DNA of 64,000 nt from Streptomyces silvae. GTDB taxonomy: Bacteria > Actinomycetota > Actinomycetes > Streptomycetales > Streptomycetaceae. Positions 26,367 to 35,591 of this stretch are shown in pieces. Under the pieces are notes generated by a model that saw only the letters and a program-made list of their open reading frames with translations, had not been told where the DNA came from and did not search any database. Made by a program: the position numbers and the translations under genes. The DNA lies in the NCBI RefSeq assembly GCF_016745505.1, contig NZ_JAERUC010000207.1, forward strand, positions 1 to 64,000, written 5' to 3'. Positions within the stretch are counted from its first letter, which is position 1. Every line of letters starts with the position of its first letter.

Positions 26367-27890
26367 ATGCCGACCTGCCCGAACGGACACCAGTCGGGTT
26401 CCGAGGACTGGTGCGAGGTCTGCGGACACCGCATGGCCGGGACGGGCGCGCCCGCGGGCGCGGTCCCGCCGCCGCCTCCCCCGCCGCCCGCGCCCGGTTA
26501 CGGATACCCGGGGCCCGGCTCCGGGGAGCCGACCGCACAGGCCGAGCTCTGCCCGCAGTGCCGCACCCCGCGTGAGGCGATGGCGCCGTACTGCGAGGAG
26601 TGCCGCTGGAACTTCCTCACCAACACGGCGACGTCGTACACCCCGCTGGCCCCGCAGGGCGGCGTGGGCGGCCCGGCTCCCGGGCTGAATCTGCCGCCCG
26701 GCTTCCAGGCGCAGCAGGCCCCGCCGCCGCAGCAGCAGCGGGACCCGTTCGAGTACCAGGGCTCCCGGCCCTCACAGGTGAACCGGCCGGCCGAGCCGCT
26801 CTCGCCGGAGCAGGGCAGCCGTCCCGGGCCGCCGCCGCCCCCGCCGTCGTTCCAGCAGGGTCCGCCGCCTCCGCCTGCGTTCCAGCAGCAGTCGCCGTCC
26901 CCGTTCGAGTCACAGGGTCAGCAGGGACAGCAGGAGCAGCAGGAGCAGCGGGGACAGCACGGTCCCGGCGCTCAGGGTCCTGGTCCGCAGGGGCCCGGAC
27001 AGCAAGGCCCTGGCCAGCAGGGCCCCGGTCCGCAGGGCCGGAACCCGCAGGGCCCGCCGTCCCCGTTCGAGCCGCAGGGCCGTCCGGGCCAGCAGGTCCC
27101 CGGCCAGCAGGGTCCCGGTCCGCAGGGACAGGGCCCTCAGGGTCCCGGCCCGCAGGGTCCGGGCGGGCCGCAGGGTCCCGGCGGCCCTCAGGGTCCCGGC
27201 CAGGGTGGCCCGCCGTCGCCGTTCGAGCCGCACCGGCAGGGGCCTCCTCCCCCGCCGTCGTTCCAGCAGCAGTCCGCGCCGCCCGCGCCCCAGCGCCCGC
27301 AGGCCCCGGGCCAGGGCGGGGACGACGACTGGATGCTGCCGCCGCCCTCGCAGCAGCAGCATCCGCAGGCCTTCCAACAGGGCCCGCAGACGCCCCAGGC
27401 GCCGCTGGCTCCGCAGACATCGCAGCCCCCGCAGCAGCAGTTCCCCGGGCAGGGCCCCGCCCAGGGCGGACGGGACCAGGGGCCGGGCAGCTGGACGGCC
27501 GTCATCGGCCCGGACCGCGACTACTTCCTGGCGATGATGCAGCGCAGCGGCCCCGAGGCGACGGGGCTCAACCTGCCCGCGTACTCCCCGGAGCAGCACC
27601 TCCCGCTCACCGGCAACCAGATCACCATCGGGCGCCGCCGGCACAGCACCGGCGAGTCCCCCGACATCGATCTCGCCGTGCCGCCGGAGGACCCGGGCGT
27701 CTCGCACCAGCACGCGGTGCTGGTGCAGCAGCCGGACGGCACCTGGGCGGTCGTCGACCAGAACTCCACCAACGGCACCACGCTCAACGGCGCCGAGGAC
27801 CCCATCCAGCCCTATGTCCCCGTCCCGCTCCAGGACGGCGACCAGGTGCACGTGGGTGCCTGGACGACGATCACGGTCCGCCGCGACTGA
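26367..27890 (+). CDS. FHA-domain protein with zinc ribbons and a Gly-Pro-Gln-rich linker
   Basis: A 507-residue protein. Zinc-type pairs sit at C4/C16/C19 (with His8) and C62/C65/C76/C79. A long disordered region (about residues 100-375) is made almost only of Pro, Gln and Gly with runs such as QGPGPQGPG. The C-terminal 110 residues are an FHA domain with the phospho-Thr-binding core intact (ITIGRRRHS, VSHQHAVL, NSTNGTTLNG). FHA domains read phosphothreonine; PknG substrates in other actinobacteria (GarA, OdhI) are FHA proteins, so this is the best candidate substrate or reader here. The ATG at 26367 directly precedes the zinc motif. A hairpin terminator follows. Confidence 0.9.
   Translation: MPTCPNGHQSGSEDWCEVCGHRMAGTGAPAGAVPPPPPPPPAPGYGYPGPGSGEPTAQAELCPQCRTPREAMAPYCEECRWNFLTNTATSYTPLAPQGGVGGPAPGLNLPPGFQAQQAPPPQQQRDPFEYQGSRPSQVNRPAEPLSPEQGSRPGPPPPPPSFQQGPPPPPAFQQQSPSPFESQGQQGQQEQQEQRGQHGPGAQGPGPQGPGQQGPGQQGPGPQGRNPQGPPSPFEPQGRPGQQVPGQQGPGPQGQGPQGPGPQGPGGPQGPGGPQGPGQGGPPSPFEPHRQGPPPPPSFQQQSAPPAPQRPQAPGQGGDDDWMLPPPSQQQHPQAFQQGPQTPQAPLAPQTSQPPQQQFPGQGPAQGGRDQGPGSWTAVIGPDRDYFLAMMQRSGPEATGLNLPAYSPEQHLPLTGNQITIGRRRHSTGESPDIDLAVPPEDPGVSHQHAVLVQQPDGTWAVVDQNSTNGTTLNGAEDPIQPYVPVPLQDGDQVHVGAWTTITVRRD
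26900..27240 (+). repeat. GC-rich low-complexity repeat coding Gly-Pro-Gln
   Basis: Within the FHA gene the DNA is a chain of near-identical 9- to 12-base units of the CAGGGTCCCGGC/CCGCAGGGC type, encoding collagen-like QGPG, PQGPG and GPQG runs. Such DNA is prone to length change by slippage in frame. Confidence 0.75.
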
Positions 27891-27900
27891 ACCGCACGCT

Positions 27901-27941
27901 CCGGCCGGGGCAGGAGTCCTAGGACTCCTGACCTCGGCCGG
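27901..27941 (+). terminator. Long hairpin terminator at the end of the pknG operon
   Basis: CAGGAGTCCTAGGACTCCTG (27911-27930) is a perfect 20-bp palindrome, extended outward by CCGGCCGGGG and CCTCGGCCGG with two mismatches. It lies 10 bp after the FHA gene stop and 22 bp before glbO. It is most likely a terminator. Confidence 0.7.
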
Positions 27942-27962
27942 TGTGTCTGCGACGATGGACAG

Positions 27963-28367
27963 GTGACAGAGATTCCGCGCGACACGCTTCAGGAGCAGAC
28001 CTTCTACGAGCAGGTCGGCGGCGAGGAGACCTTCCGGCGCCTGGTCCACCGCTTCTACCAGGGCGTCGCGGACGACCCGCTGCTCCGGCCGATGTACCCG
28101 GAGGCGGATCTGGGCCCCGCCGAGGAACGGTTCGCGCTGTTCCTCATGCAGTACTGGGGCGGACCGCGCACCTACAGCGACCAGCGGGGACACCCGCGGC
28201 TGCGGATGCGGCACGCCCCGTTCCAGGTGGACCGGGCGGCGCACGACGCCTGGCTCGGGCACATGCGGACCGCCCTCGACGAGCTCGGCCTTCCGCCCGA
28301 GCAGGAGCGGCAGTTGTGGGACTACCTCACCTACGCCGCCGCCTCGATGGTCAACACGGAGGGATGA
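27963..28367 (+). CDS. glbO: Truncated haemoglobin, group II (trHbO)
   Basis: A 134-residue two-over-two globin. It keeps the group II pattern: FYEQVGGEETFRRLVHRFYQG, then FLMQYWGGPRTYSDQRGHPR, then MRHAPFQVD with the proximal His, and a Trp at the G8 position (HDAWLGHM). Group II truncated haemoglobins bind oxygen and nitric oxide and are linked to oxidative and nitrosative stress defence. The start is GTG at 27963. It stands behind the operon terminator, so it probably has its own promoter. Confidence 0.93.
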   Translation: MTEIPRDTLQEQTFYEQVGGEETFRRLVHRFYQGVADDPLLRPMYPEADLGPAEERFALFLMQYWGGPRTYSDQRGHPRLRMRHAPFQVDRAAHDAWLGHMRTALDELGLPPEQERQLWDYLTYAAASMVNTEG

Positions 28368-28516
28368 GCCGGCGTGCGGAATGCGGTGCTCCGCTGCCGC
28401 ATAACGGTCACGATCCCATCAAGGTGCACCCACAAGCGGTTTCCAGGAGCCCGTGCACTCTGAAAGCATCCGGTACACGTCGGGGGGCGTGCGGCTGCTG
28501 AGGTTCGGGGGATCAG

Positions 28517-31500
28517 GTGACGGGGTTCGTCCTTCTGCGGGTGCGCGCGCACCGGCTCCTCCTCGCCGCCGCGGTCCTGGCCGTCCTGCTCACGACGTGT
28601 GTGCTGGCCGCGCTCACCGCGTTCTCGGGTTCCATGGGCGACGCCGCGCTGCGCCACACGCTCACCCACCGCTCCGCCGCGCAGGCGTCCCTGTTCGTCT
28701 CCGCGGATGTGGACCGCGCACAGAGGGACGAGGCCGACGCCGCCGTACGCCGGGCGGCGGGTGAGACGTTCGACGGGCTGCCGGTGACCGTACGGAAGCT
28801 GGAGAGCTCGGGGGCGTACGCACTGCCGCCCGGCGCCCAGGCGCCCGCCGCGCAGCGCGACGAGCCCGATCTGACGCATCTCGCCTCGCTCGACCGCAGC
28901 CGGATCCGTGTCACCGCGGGGCGCCTGCCGGACGCCGGGGCGGGAGGCGCGGGGGAACGGGTGCAGGTCGCCCTGCCGCGCACCGCCGCCGAGGCGCTGA
29001 AGCTGAAGCCGGGCTCCCGCCTCACCCTCACCGACCGGCTGGCGGAGACACGGCTGCCCGTCGAGATCACCGGCCTGTACGAGGCGTCCGACCTGGAGGA
29101 CCCGTACTGGCAGCTGGACCCGCTGGCCGGGCGCGGTGCCCGCAAGGTCGTCTTCACCACGTACGGCCCGCTGCTGGCCGACCCGGCGGTGCTCGCCTCC
29201 TCCCGGGTCAGCGCCGGGCCGGTGTCCTGGCTGGCCGCCGCCGACTTCCGGGCGATGACGACCGGGCGGACCGAGGCGCTGCACCGGGCGGCGACGGACG
29301 GTCCGAAGGCGCTGTCCGCCTCCCCGCTCTTCGGGGACGGGGCGACGGTGCGGACCGCGCTGCCGACCGTCGTCGACCAGATCGAGCGGGCGCTGCTGGT
29401 CTCCCGCTCCACCATCATGATCGTCGCGGTGCAGCTGGTCCTGCTCGCCGGGTACGCCCTGCTGCTCGTGGCCCGGCTGCTGAGCAGCGAGCGCGGTGGT
29501 GAGACCGAACTGCTGCGCGCCCGGGGCGGATCCCGGGGCCGCATCGCCTCACTGGCCGCCGTCGAGGCGCTGCTGCTCGCGGTGCCCGCCGCCGTCGTCG
29601 CGCCGCTGCTCGCCGGTCCGCTGACCCGGCTGCTGGCCTCCCGGAGCGAGCTGGGCCGCATCGGGCTGCGGCTCGACGGCGGTGCGGACGGCACGGTCTG
29701 GCTGGTCGCGGGCGCCGTCGCGCTGGTGTGCGCGCTCGCCGTGGTCGCACCGGCCCTCGCGGAGGGCGCGGGAGGCCGCCGGGGCGCCCGGTCCGCGGCG
29801 CTGCCCACACCGGTGCGCGCGGGCGCCGACATCGGGCTGCTGCTGATCGCGGGGGTGGCCTACTGGCAGCTGGACCGGCAGACCGGGGCATCCGGCAGCG
29901 GCGCGCTCAGCGGTGACCGGTCGGGTGAGCTGGGCATCGATCCGCTGCTGGTCGCCGCCCCGGCGCTGGCGCTCCTGGCGGGCACCGTCCTGACCCTGCG
30001 TCTGCTGCCGCCGGCCGCCAGGCTCGCGGAGCGCCGTGCGGCGGGTGGCCGGGGGCTGTCGGCGGCCCTGGCGGGCTGGCAGTTCAGCCGCCGGCCGCTC
30101 CGGGGCGCGGGACCGGTGCTGCTGCTGGTGCTGTCGGTGGCGATGGGCATGCTGGCCATCGGCCAGAGCGCGTCCTGGGACCGTTCGCAGAGCGACCAGG
30201 CGGACTTCAGGTCCGGCGCGTCCGTGCGCATGGTCGGCACGCTGTCGGGCGACCCGGCGAAGGCCGCCCCGTACACGGAACTGCCGGGAGTGCGGGAGGC
30301 GGCCCCCGCCTTCCGTACGACCGCCGACCTCTCCGGCGGCCGGACGGCCGAGGTGCTCGCCCTGGACACCGCGCACGCGGACGAGGGAATGCTGATACGG
30401 GAGGACCTCTCCGGGGCGTCCTCGCGGGAGCTGTTCGAAGCGATCGCCCCGTCGAGGACGGCACGGGCCGGGGTGGTCCTGCCGAAGGGCAGCGAACGGG
30501 CGCTGTTCGATGTGCGGATCCGTGACACCTCGGCATCCGGCGGGAGGTCACCGTCCGGTTCGACGGTGCTGGTCAGCGTGTTGCTGGAGGACCGTTACGG
30601 CATCGGGTACCGGATCGGGGCGGGCAGGGTGCCGGTCGACGGCGGTACGCACCCCCTGTCCTTCCCCGTGTCCGCCGCCGGCGAGCTGGCGGTGACCGGC
30701 TTCGAGGTGGACGGTGAGGTGCCCGCCGTACGCGCCGAGACGCGTCTGGTCTCCGTGACGGGGCTCCGGGCCCTCTCCGGGGACGGGAGCGAGCAGCAGG
30801 CACCGGCCGCCGACGGCGTCCGCTGGCAGGCCGCGGCGACCCTGTCCGACGGGGGCGAGAGCCGCCCGGGCGGGAAGGTCCGGGAGGTGACCGGCTCGGG
30901 CGCCTCCCCGTCCTTCCGGTACGACAGCGACGCCCTCCCGCCGGACGACTCTTTCTGGGGCAGCGGCGCCTCGGTCGGCACCCTCCGGATCACCGCCGCC
31001 CGGCCCGCCGCCCCCGCGCTGAAGGCGGTGGCCACCGATGCGTATCTGACGTACGCGGGGGCGAAGCCGGGGCAGGAGATCGACCTCACGCTGGCGGGCA
31101 ACACGGTCCGGGTGAAGCTGGTGAAGTCGGTGCGGGAGCTCCCGACGACCGGTCCCGGCGCGGCCGCGGGCTCGCCCGGGGGCGTCACGGAGGAGTCGTC
31201 CGCGAAGCCGGGCGGCAGTCTGCTGCTGGACCTGAGGGCGGTGTCGGAGGTGCTCGCCCACCGGACGGGCGCCACCCTCGCGCCCACCGAGTGGTGGCTG
31301 AGCGCCGCGCCCGGCGACGGCCCGAAGGTGGCGGCGGAGCTGCGCGCGCTGCCCGGCACCGATCCGGCGCAGGTGCGGGTGCGGGACGAGGTGGCGCGGG
31401 AGCTGGCGGACGACCCGCTGGGAGCGGGGCCGCAGTCCGCGCTGCTGGCCGTCGCCGTGGTGGCCGCCGCGCTCGCCGCCGTCGGGTTCGCCGTCGGCCT

Positions 31501-31849
31501 GGTGGGGTCGCAGCGCGAGCGGGCCGCCGAGTTCGCCGTGCTGCGCGCGCTGGGCGCGCCCCGCCGCAGGCTGGCCCGGACGGCGGCCGCCGAACAGGGC
31601 GTCCTGATCACCCTGGCCCTGCTCATCGGACTCGCCCTCGGGGCGGTGCTCACCCGGGCCGTCGTACCGCTCGTCGTGCTGACCGGCCAGGCCACCAGGC
31701 CGGTACCGGACGTGCTGGTCCTGCTGCCGGGTGGCCAGGTCGCGGTCCTGCTCGCGTCGGTCGCCGCACTGCCGCTGCTGATCGTCGCCGCGGTCACACT
31801 GCGCCGCGCCGATCCTGCGGTGTCGCTGCGCCACCAGGGGGACAACTGA
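28517..31849 (+). CDS. Large FtsX-type ABC transporter permease
   Basis: A 1110-residue membrane protein with a MacB/FtsX-like layout. After a short N-terminal helix (about residues 12-35) comes an extracytoplasmic domain, then a block of helices with FtsX signatures (near 290-500), a second large external domain (about 560-970) and C-terminal helices carrying EFAVLRALGAPRRRLAR. Such permeases usually move lipids, peptides or lipoproteins or work as mechanical transducers in the cell envelope. The next gene is a second permease 1 bp after the stop, then the ATPase. The GTG start has GGGGGA upstream. The substrate cannot be predicted. Confidence 0.88.
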   Translation: MTGFVLLRVRAHRLLLAAAVLAVLLTTCVLAALTAFSGSMGDAALRHTLTHRSAAQASLFVSADVDRAQRDEADAAVRRAAGETFDGLPVTVRKLESSGAYALPPGAQAPAAQRDEPDLTHLASLDRSRIRVTAGRLPDAGAGGAGERVQVALPRTAAEALKLKPGSRLTLTDRLAETRLPVEITGLYEASDLEDPYWQLDPLAGRGARKVVFTTYGPLLADPAVLASSRVSAGPVSWLAAADFRAMTTGRTEALHRAATDGPKALSASPLFGDGATVRTALPTVVDQIERALLVSRSTIMIVAVQLVLLAGYALLLVARLLSSERGGETELLRARGGSRGRIASLAAVEALLLAVPAAVVAPLLAGPLTRLLASRSELGRIGLRLDGGADGTVWLVAGAVALVCALAVVAPALAEGAGGRRGARSAALPTPVRAGADIGLLLIAGVAYWQLDRQTGASGSGALSGDRSGELGIDPLLVAAPALALLAGTVLTLRLLPPAARLAERRAAGGRGLSAALAGWQFSRRPLRGAGPVLLLVLSVAMGMLAIGQSASWDRSQSDQADFRSGASVRMVGTLSGDPAKAAPYTELPGVREAAPAFRTTADLSGGRTAEVLALDTAHADEGMLIREDLSGASSRELFEAIAPSRTARAGVVLPKGSERALFDVRIRDTSASGGRSPSGSTVLVSVLLEDRYGIGYRIGAGRVPVDGGTHPLSFPVSAAGELAVTGFEVDGEVPAVRAETRLVSVTGLRALSGDGSEQQAPAADGVRWQAAATLSDGGESRPGGKVREVTGSGASPSFRYDSDALPPDDSFWGSGASVGTLRITAARPAAPALKAVATDAYLTYAGAKPGQEIDLTLAGNTVRVKLVKSVRELPTTGPGAAAGSPGGVTEESSAKPGGSLLLDLRAVSEVLAHRTGATLAPTEWWLSAAPGDGPKVAAELRALPGTDPAQVRVRDEVARELADDPLGAGPQSALLAVAVVAAALAAVGFAVGLVGSQRERAAEFAVLRALGAPRRRLARTAAAEQGVLITLALLIGLALGAVLTRAVVPLVVLTGQATRPVPDVLVLLPGGQVAVLLASVAALPLLIVAAVTLRRADPAVSLRHQGDN

Positions 31850-31850
31850 C

Positions 31851-34622
31851 ATGAACGCCGCCAAGATCCCTGCCGCCTGCGCCCCCTGGGTGCGTACGCG
31901 GCTGCGCACCGCCCCCGGAATCCCGGCCGCCCTCGCGGTCCTGGTGTTCCTGACCGCCTTCCTCGCCGCCGCGTTCCCGCGTTCCGTGGACGCGTACGAG
32001 ACGAAGGCGCTGCGCCATGACGTCACGACGGCGGCGCCCGGGCAGAGTGTGCTCGAAGTGGCCACGCCGCCGCCCTCGCTCGCGGTGGCGCGCCCGAAGC
32101 GTGAACAGGTCCTGCGGGAAAAGTCGCTGGCCGGGGTGGACCGCGCGCTGGTGACGTCGCTCCCCGCGCCCGTACGGGCCGATGTGCCGCTCTCCTCCTA
32201 CGGGGTGCACACCACGAAGCCGATCGTCGCGGAGGAGCCCTGGCTGCCCCGCCCCAACGCGATGCCCCCGCAGCTGCACTACGCGGTCCCGTCGGCGCTC
32301 GACAAGCACAGCAGGCTCACCGCGGGCCGCTGGCCCACCACGCACGGCGAGGTGACGGCCGGCACCCGTGAGGTGGAGGCCGCCGTCACCGAGGAGACCG
32401 CGGCGGAGCTGAGGATGAAGCCGGGCTCGACGGTCACGGTGCCCACCCAGAACGGGAAGCAGGTGACCGTCCGCATCACCGGCCTGGTCACCCCGCTGCA
32501 CCCGGAGAGCGGCTACTGGTCGGTGGACCCCCTCTACCGCGCCCCCTCGCTGACGCCGGACCCGGGCTCCCCGACGCCCGTCTTCTACTGGACGGCGACG
32601 CTGCTCCTGGCCTCCGACAGCGGGCCCGCGCTGCTGGACACCACGGGCGAGCCGGAGCTGTACTGGCGCCTCGCCCCGGACCCCTCCGGCCAGACCGCGG
32701 CCGACGTCCCCGGGCTGCGGGACGCCGTCGCCTCGCTGGAGAACGGCCCCGAGCTGCTGAAGCTGCGCGCCGCCGTCGGGCCCAACACGACGCTGACCAC
32801 GGACCTGGACGCGATCCTCGACTCCTACACGGCGATCCGTACGGCCATCGGCCCCGTGGTCACGGTCGCCGCCGTGGGCATCGGCGCGGTGGCGGCCGTC
32901 GTCCTGCTGATGACGGGCGGGCTGATCGGCGCCCGCCGTCACCACGAGCTGGCCCTGCTGCGCTCGCGCGGCGGCTCGCTGCGGGGCATCGGCGGGCGGC
33001 TGCTGGCCGAGACGGCGGTGGCCGTACTGCCGGCGGCGGCGCTCGGGCTGCTGCTGGCCGTCCTCCTCGTCGGCGAGGCCCGGTTCCTGCCCGCCCTGGT
33101 GGGCGCCGCCGCCGTCGGGGTGCTCGTCTGCCTGGTGCTGCCGCTCCGTACGGCCCTGGGCCACCGCAGGCCGCTGCTGCACGGCGCCCGCGAGGACATG
33201 GTGGACGCCAGGCCCTCCCGGCGCCGTACGGTGGCCGAACTGACCCTGCTGGTCCTGGCCGTCGGCGCGGTCGCGGCGCTGCGCCGCCGTGGCACGTCGA
33301 CGGGCTCGGACGCGGATCTGCTGGTCAGCGCCGCCCCGGTGCTGGTGGGGCTGATCGCCGCGCTCGTCCTCGTACGCCTGTATCCGCTGCCGCTGCGGCT
33401 GGCGGCCCGCCCGGTGGCGCGGCTGCGCGGGGCGGTCGGCTTCCTGTCGTTGGCCCGCGCGGGGCGGGCCTCGTCCAGCGGCACGCTCCCCCTGCTGGCC
33501 CTGCTGATCGCGCTGACCACCGCCGCGTTCGGCGGCTCGGTGCTCGCGGGGGTCGCGGACGCCCGGGACGAGGCGGCGCTGCGGGCCGTCGGCGCGGACG
33601 CCCGGATCAGCGCGGAGGGCGGGCTCTCCCCGCTCTCCGACGGCTTCGTGCGTCAGGTGCGGGCGGTGGACGGCGTCGAGGATGTCACCGCCGTACGCAT
33701 CGAGTACGGGACCCCGCTCGCCGCCGCCACGGACGTCAGGTCGGACACGAAGCGGGCGACCCTCATGGGCGTCGACCCCGAGGCGTACGCCCGGCTGGCG
33801 CGCGGCACCGGGCTGCCGGCCTTCCCGGCCGCCACGCTGGAGAAGGGGGCGGGGAAGGGCGAGGCGCTTCCCGCGATCGTCTCGCCCGCGCTCGCCGAGC
33901 GGCTCGGGAAGCGGCCGCACACCGTACGGTCGCAGGCGGGCGACATCGAGGTACGGGTCGCCGGGGTGCTGGCGCGTACCTCCGCGGTGAGCGGCTCGGA
34001 GTTCCTGATCGTCGATGCGAAGCGGCTCGCCCAGCCGGGTCCCACGACGCTGCTGGTCACCGGTTCCTCCCTCGACGGGGAGCAGTTGACGGCCGCCGCG
34101 CGCGAGGCGGGGCCGCAGTCCGAGGTGCGGCTGCGGTCGGCGGAGCGCGAGCGGTTCGTGGACACCCCGATGCAGTCGGGCGCCGAACGGATCTACGGGG
34201 CGGCCGTCGTGGCGGGCGCCGGATACGCACTGCTCGCCGTGCTCCTCTCCCTGTTGCAGACGGCCCCGGAGCGCGCCACGCTCCTGGCCCGGCTGCGGAC
34301 CATGGGGCTCACGACGCGGCAGGGGCGGCGGCTGCTCGCGTCCGAGGCGATGCCGCAGGCGCTGCTCGCCGCGTTCGGCGGGCTCCTCGTCGGCTGGGCG
34401 ACCATCGCCCTGCTGGCACCGGGCGTCGATCTGGGCGCGCTGGCACTGGCCGGCGGCGACCCCTCGACGCCGTACACCATTTCGCTGCGGGCCGACCTCC
34501 GGTCGCTGGTGCTCCCCGCGGCCGGGGTGGTCGTCCTCGCCGCCGCCGTGGCGGGAGTGCAGGCGTGGTGGGCGAGCCGTCGTGGATCGATCAAGGAACT
34601 CAGGGCAGGAGACACCCGGTGA
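31851..34622 (+). CDS. FtsX-type ABC transporter permease, partner
   Basis: A 923-residue partner permease. An N-terminal helix near residues 18-40 is followed by an external domain, a helix block with FtsX core (HHELALLRSRGGSLRGIGG near 365, more helices to about 560), a second external domain and C-terminal helices (near 780-915). It is related to but shorter than the preceding permease, so the pair looks like an old duplication that now forms a heterodimer. Its stop overlaps the ATPase GTG start by 4 bp. Confidence 0.88.
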   Translation: MNAAKIPAACAPWVRTRLRTAPGIPAALAVLVFLTAFLAAAFPRSVDAYETKALRHDVTTAAPGQSVLEVATPPPSLAVARPKREQVLREKSLAGVDRALVTSLPAPVRADVPLSSYGVHTTKPIVAEEPWLPRPNAMPPQLHYAVPSALDKHSRLTAGRWPTTHGEVTAGTREVEAAVTEETAAELRMKPGSTVTVPTQNGKQVTVRITGLVTPLHPESGYWSVDPLYRAPSLTPDPGSPTPVFYWTATLLLASDSGPALLDTTGEPELYWRLAPDPSGQTAADVPGLRDAVASLENGPELLKLRAAVGPNTTLTTDLDAILDSYTAIRTAIGPVVTVAAVGIGAVAAVVLLMTGGLIGARRHHELALLRSRGGSLRGIGGRLLAETAVAVLPAAALGLLLAVLLVGEARFLPALVGAAAVGVLVCLVLPLRTALGHRRPLLHGAREDMVDARPSRRRTVAELTLLVLAVGAVAALRRRGTSTGSDADLLVSAAPVLVGLIAALVLVRLYPLPLRLAARPVARLRGAVGFLSLARAGRASSSGTLPLLALLIALTTAAFGGSVLAGVADARDEAALRAVGADARISAEGGLSPLSDGFVRQVRAVDGVEDVTAVRIEYGTPLAAATDVRSDTKRATLMGVDPEAYARLARGTGLPAFPAATLEKGAGKGEALPAIVSPALAERLGKRPHTVRSQAGDIEVRVAGVLARTSAVSGSEFLIVDAKRLAQPGPTTLLVTGSSLDGEQLTAAAREAGPQSEVRLRSAERERFVDTPMQSGAERIYGAAVVAGAGYALLAVLLSLLQTAPERATLLARLRTMGLTTRQGRRLLASEAMPQALLAAFGGLLVGWATIALLAPGVDLGALALAGGDPSTPYTISLRADLRSLVLPAAGVVVLAAAVAGVQAWWASRRGSIKELRAGDTR

Positions 34623-35575
34623 CATCGTCGACAGAGACCACCCTGGCGGAGCTGGAACAGCGGGCCGCGGCCCGTCGTGACCGGCCCTCGTACGGGCATG
34701 ACGCCCTGATCGCCTGCGACCGGCTGGTGCGCATCTTCTCCACGGACGGTGTGGAGGTGCAGGCGCTCCAGGGCCTCGATCTGCTGGTCACCGAGGGTGA
34801 GTTGATGGCACTGGTCGGCGCCTCGGGCAGCGGGAAGTCGACGCTGATGAACATCCTGGCGGGCCTGGACGTGCCCACGGCCGGGTCGGCGAAGGTGGCG
34901 GGCTGCGACCTGCTGGCGATGGGGCAGAAGGAGCGGCTGCGCTACCGCCGCGACGTCGTCGGCTTCGTCTGGCAGCAGACCTCCCGCAATCTGCTGTCGT
35001 ACCTCACCGCCGTACAGAACATCACGCTCCCCATGCAGCTGCGCGGCGGCAGCCGCAACCGTGAACGGGCCGCGCGCGCCGAGTCGTTGCTGGAGATGCT
35101 GGACGTCGCGGACTGCCGTGACCGGCGCCCCGCGCAGATGTCGGGCGGGCAGCAGCAGCGGGTGGCGATCGCGGTGGCCCTGGCCAACAACCCGTCGGTG
35201 CTGCTGGCCGACGAGCCGACCGGTGAGCTGGACTCGGCGACCGGCGAGCAGGTGTTCGCGGCGTTCCGCCGGGCCAACGAGGAGCTCGGCACGACGATCG
35301 TCATCGTCACCCATGACCAGGCGGTGGCGAGCGAGGTACGCCGCACGGTCGCGATCCGCGACGGCCGTACGTCCTCCGAGGTGCTGCGCACCACCGAGGT
35401 GGACGAGGCGACGGGGCAGGAGTCCCAGGTCGCCCGGGAGTACGCGATGCTCGACCGGGCGGGCCGGCTGCAGCTTCCGGCCGACTACACGGAGGCGCTG
35501 GGGATGGAGCACCGGGTGATGCTGGAGCTGGAGCAGGACCACATCGGGGTGTGGCCGGACGCGCCGAAGGAGTAG
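34619..35575 (+). CDS. ABC transporter ATP-binding protein (LolD/MacB type)
   Basis: A 318-residue ATPase. Walker A is LVGASGSGKSTLMNILAG, the signature is MSGGQQQRVAIAVALANN, Walker B is VLLADEPTGELD and the switch His is in IVTHD. These are typical of the LolD/FtsE/MacB group that energises FtsX-type permeases. The C-terminal 70 residues (after the ABC core) include an unusual extension ending in HIGVWPDAPKE. The GTG at 34619 overlaps the permease stop and has AGGAG upstream. It completes the three-gene transporter. Confidence 0.92.
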   Translation: MTSSTETTLAELEQRAAARRDRPSYGHDALIACDRLVRIFSTDGVEVQALQGLDLLVTEGELMALVGASGSGKSTLMNILAGLDVPTAGSAKVAGCDLLAMGQKERLRYRRDVVGFVWQQTSRNLLSYLTAVQNITLPMQLRGGSRNRERAARAESLLEMLDVADCRDRRPAQMSGGQQQRVAIAVALANNPSVLLADEPTGELDSATGEQVFAAFRRANEELGTTIVIVTHDQAVASEVRRTVAIRDGRTSSEVLRTTEVDEATGQESQVAREYAMLDRAGRLQLPADYTEALGMEHRVMLELEQDHIGVWPDAPKE

Positions 35576-35591
35576 CTTCTCCCGGCTCGGG

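Noticed and set aside
27963..28367. glbO as the eighth gene of the pknG operon
   Set aside because: A strong hairpin separates it from the FHA gene, so I treat it as an independent unit.
31794..34625. 943-residue open frame on the minus strand opposite the second FtsX-type permease
   Set aside because: Composition is that of a GC shadow, and the plus-strand permease has clear membrane helices and family motifs.
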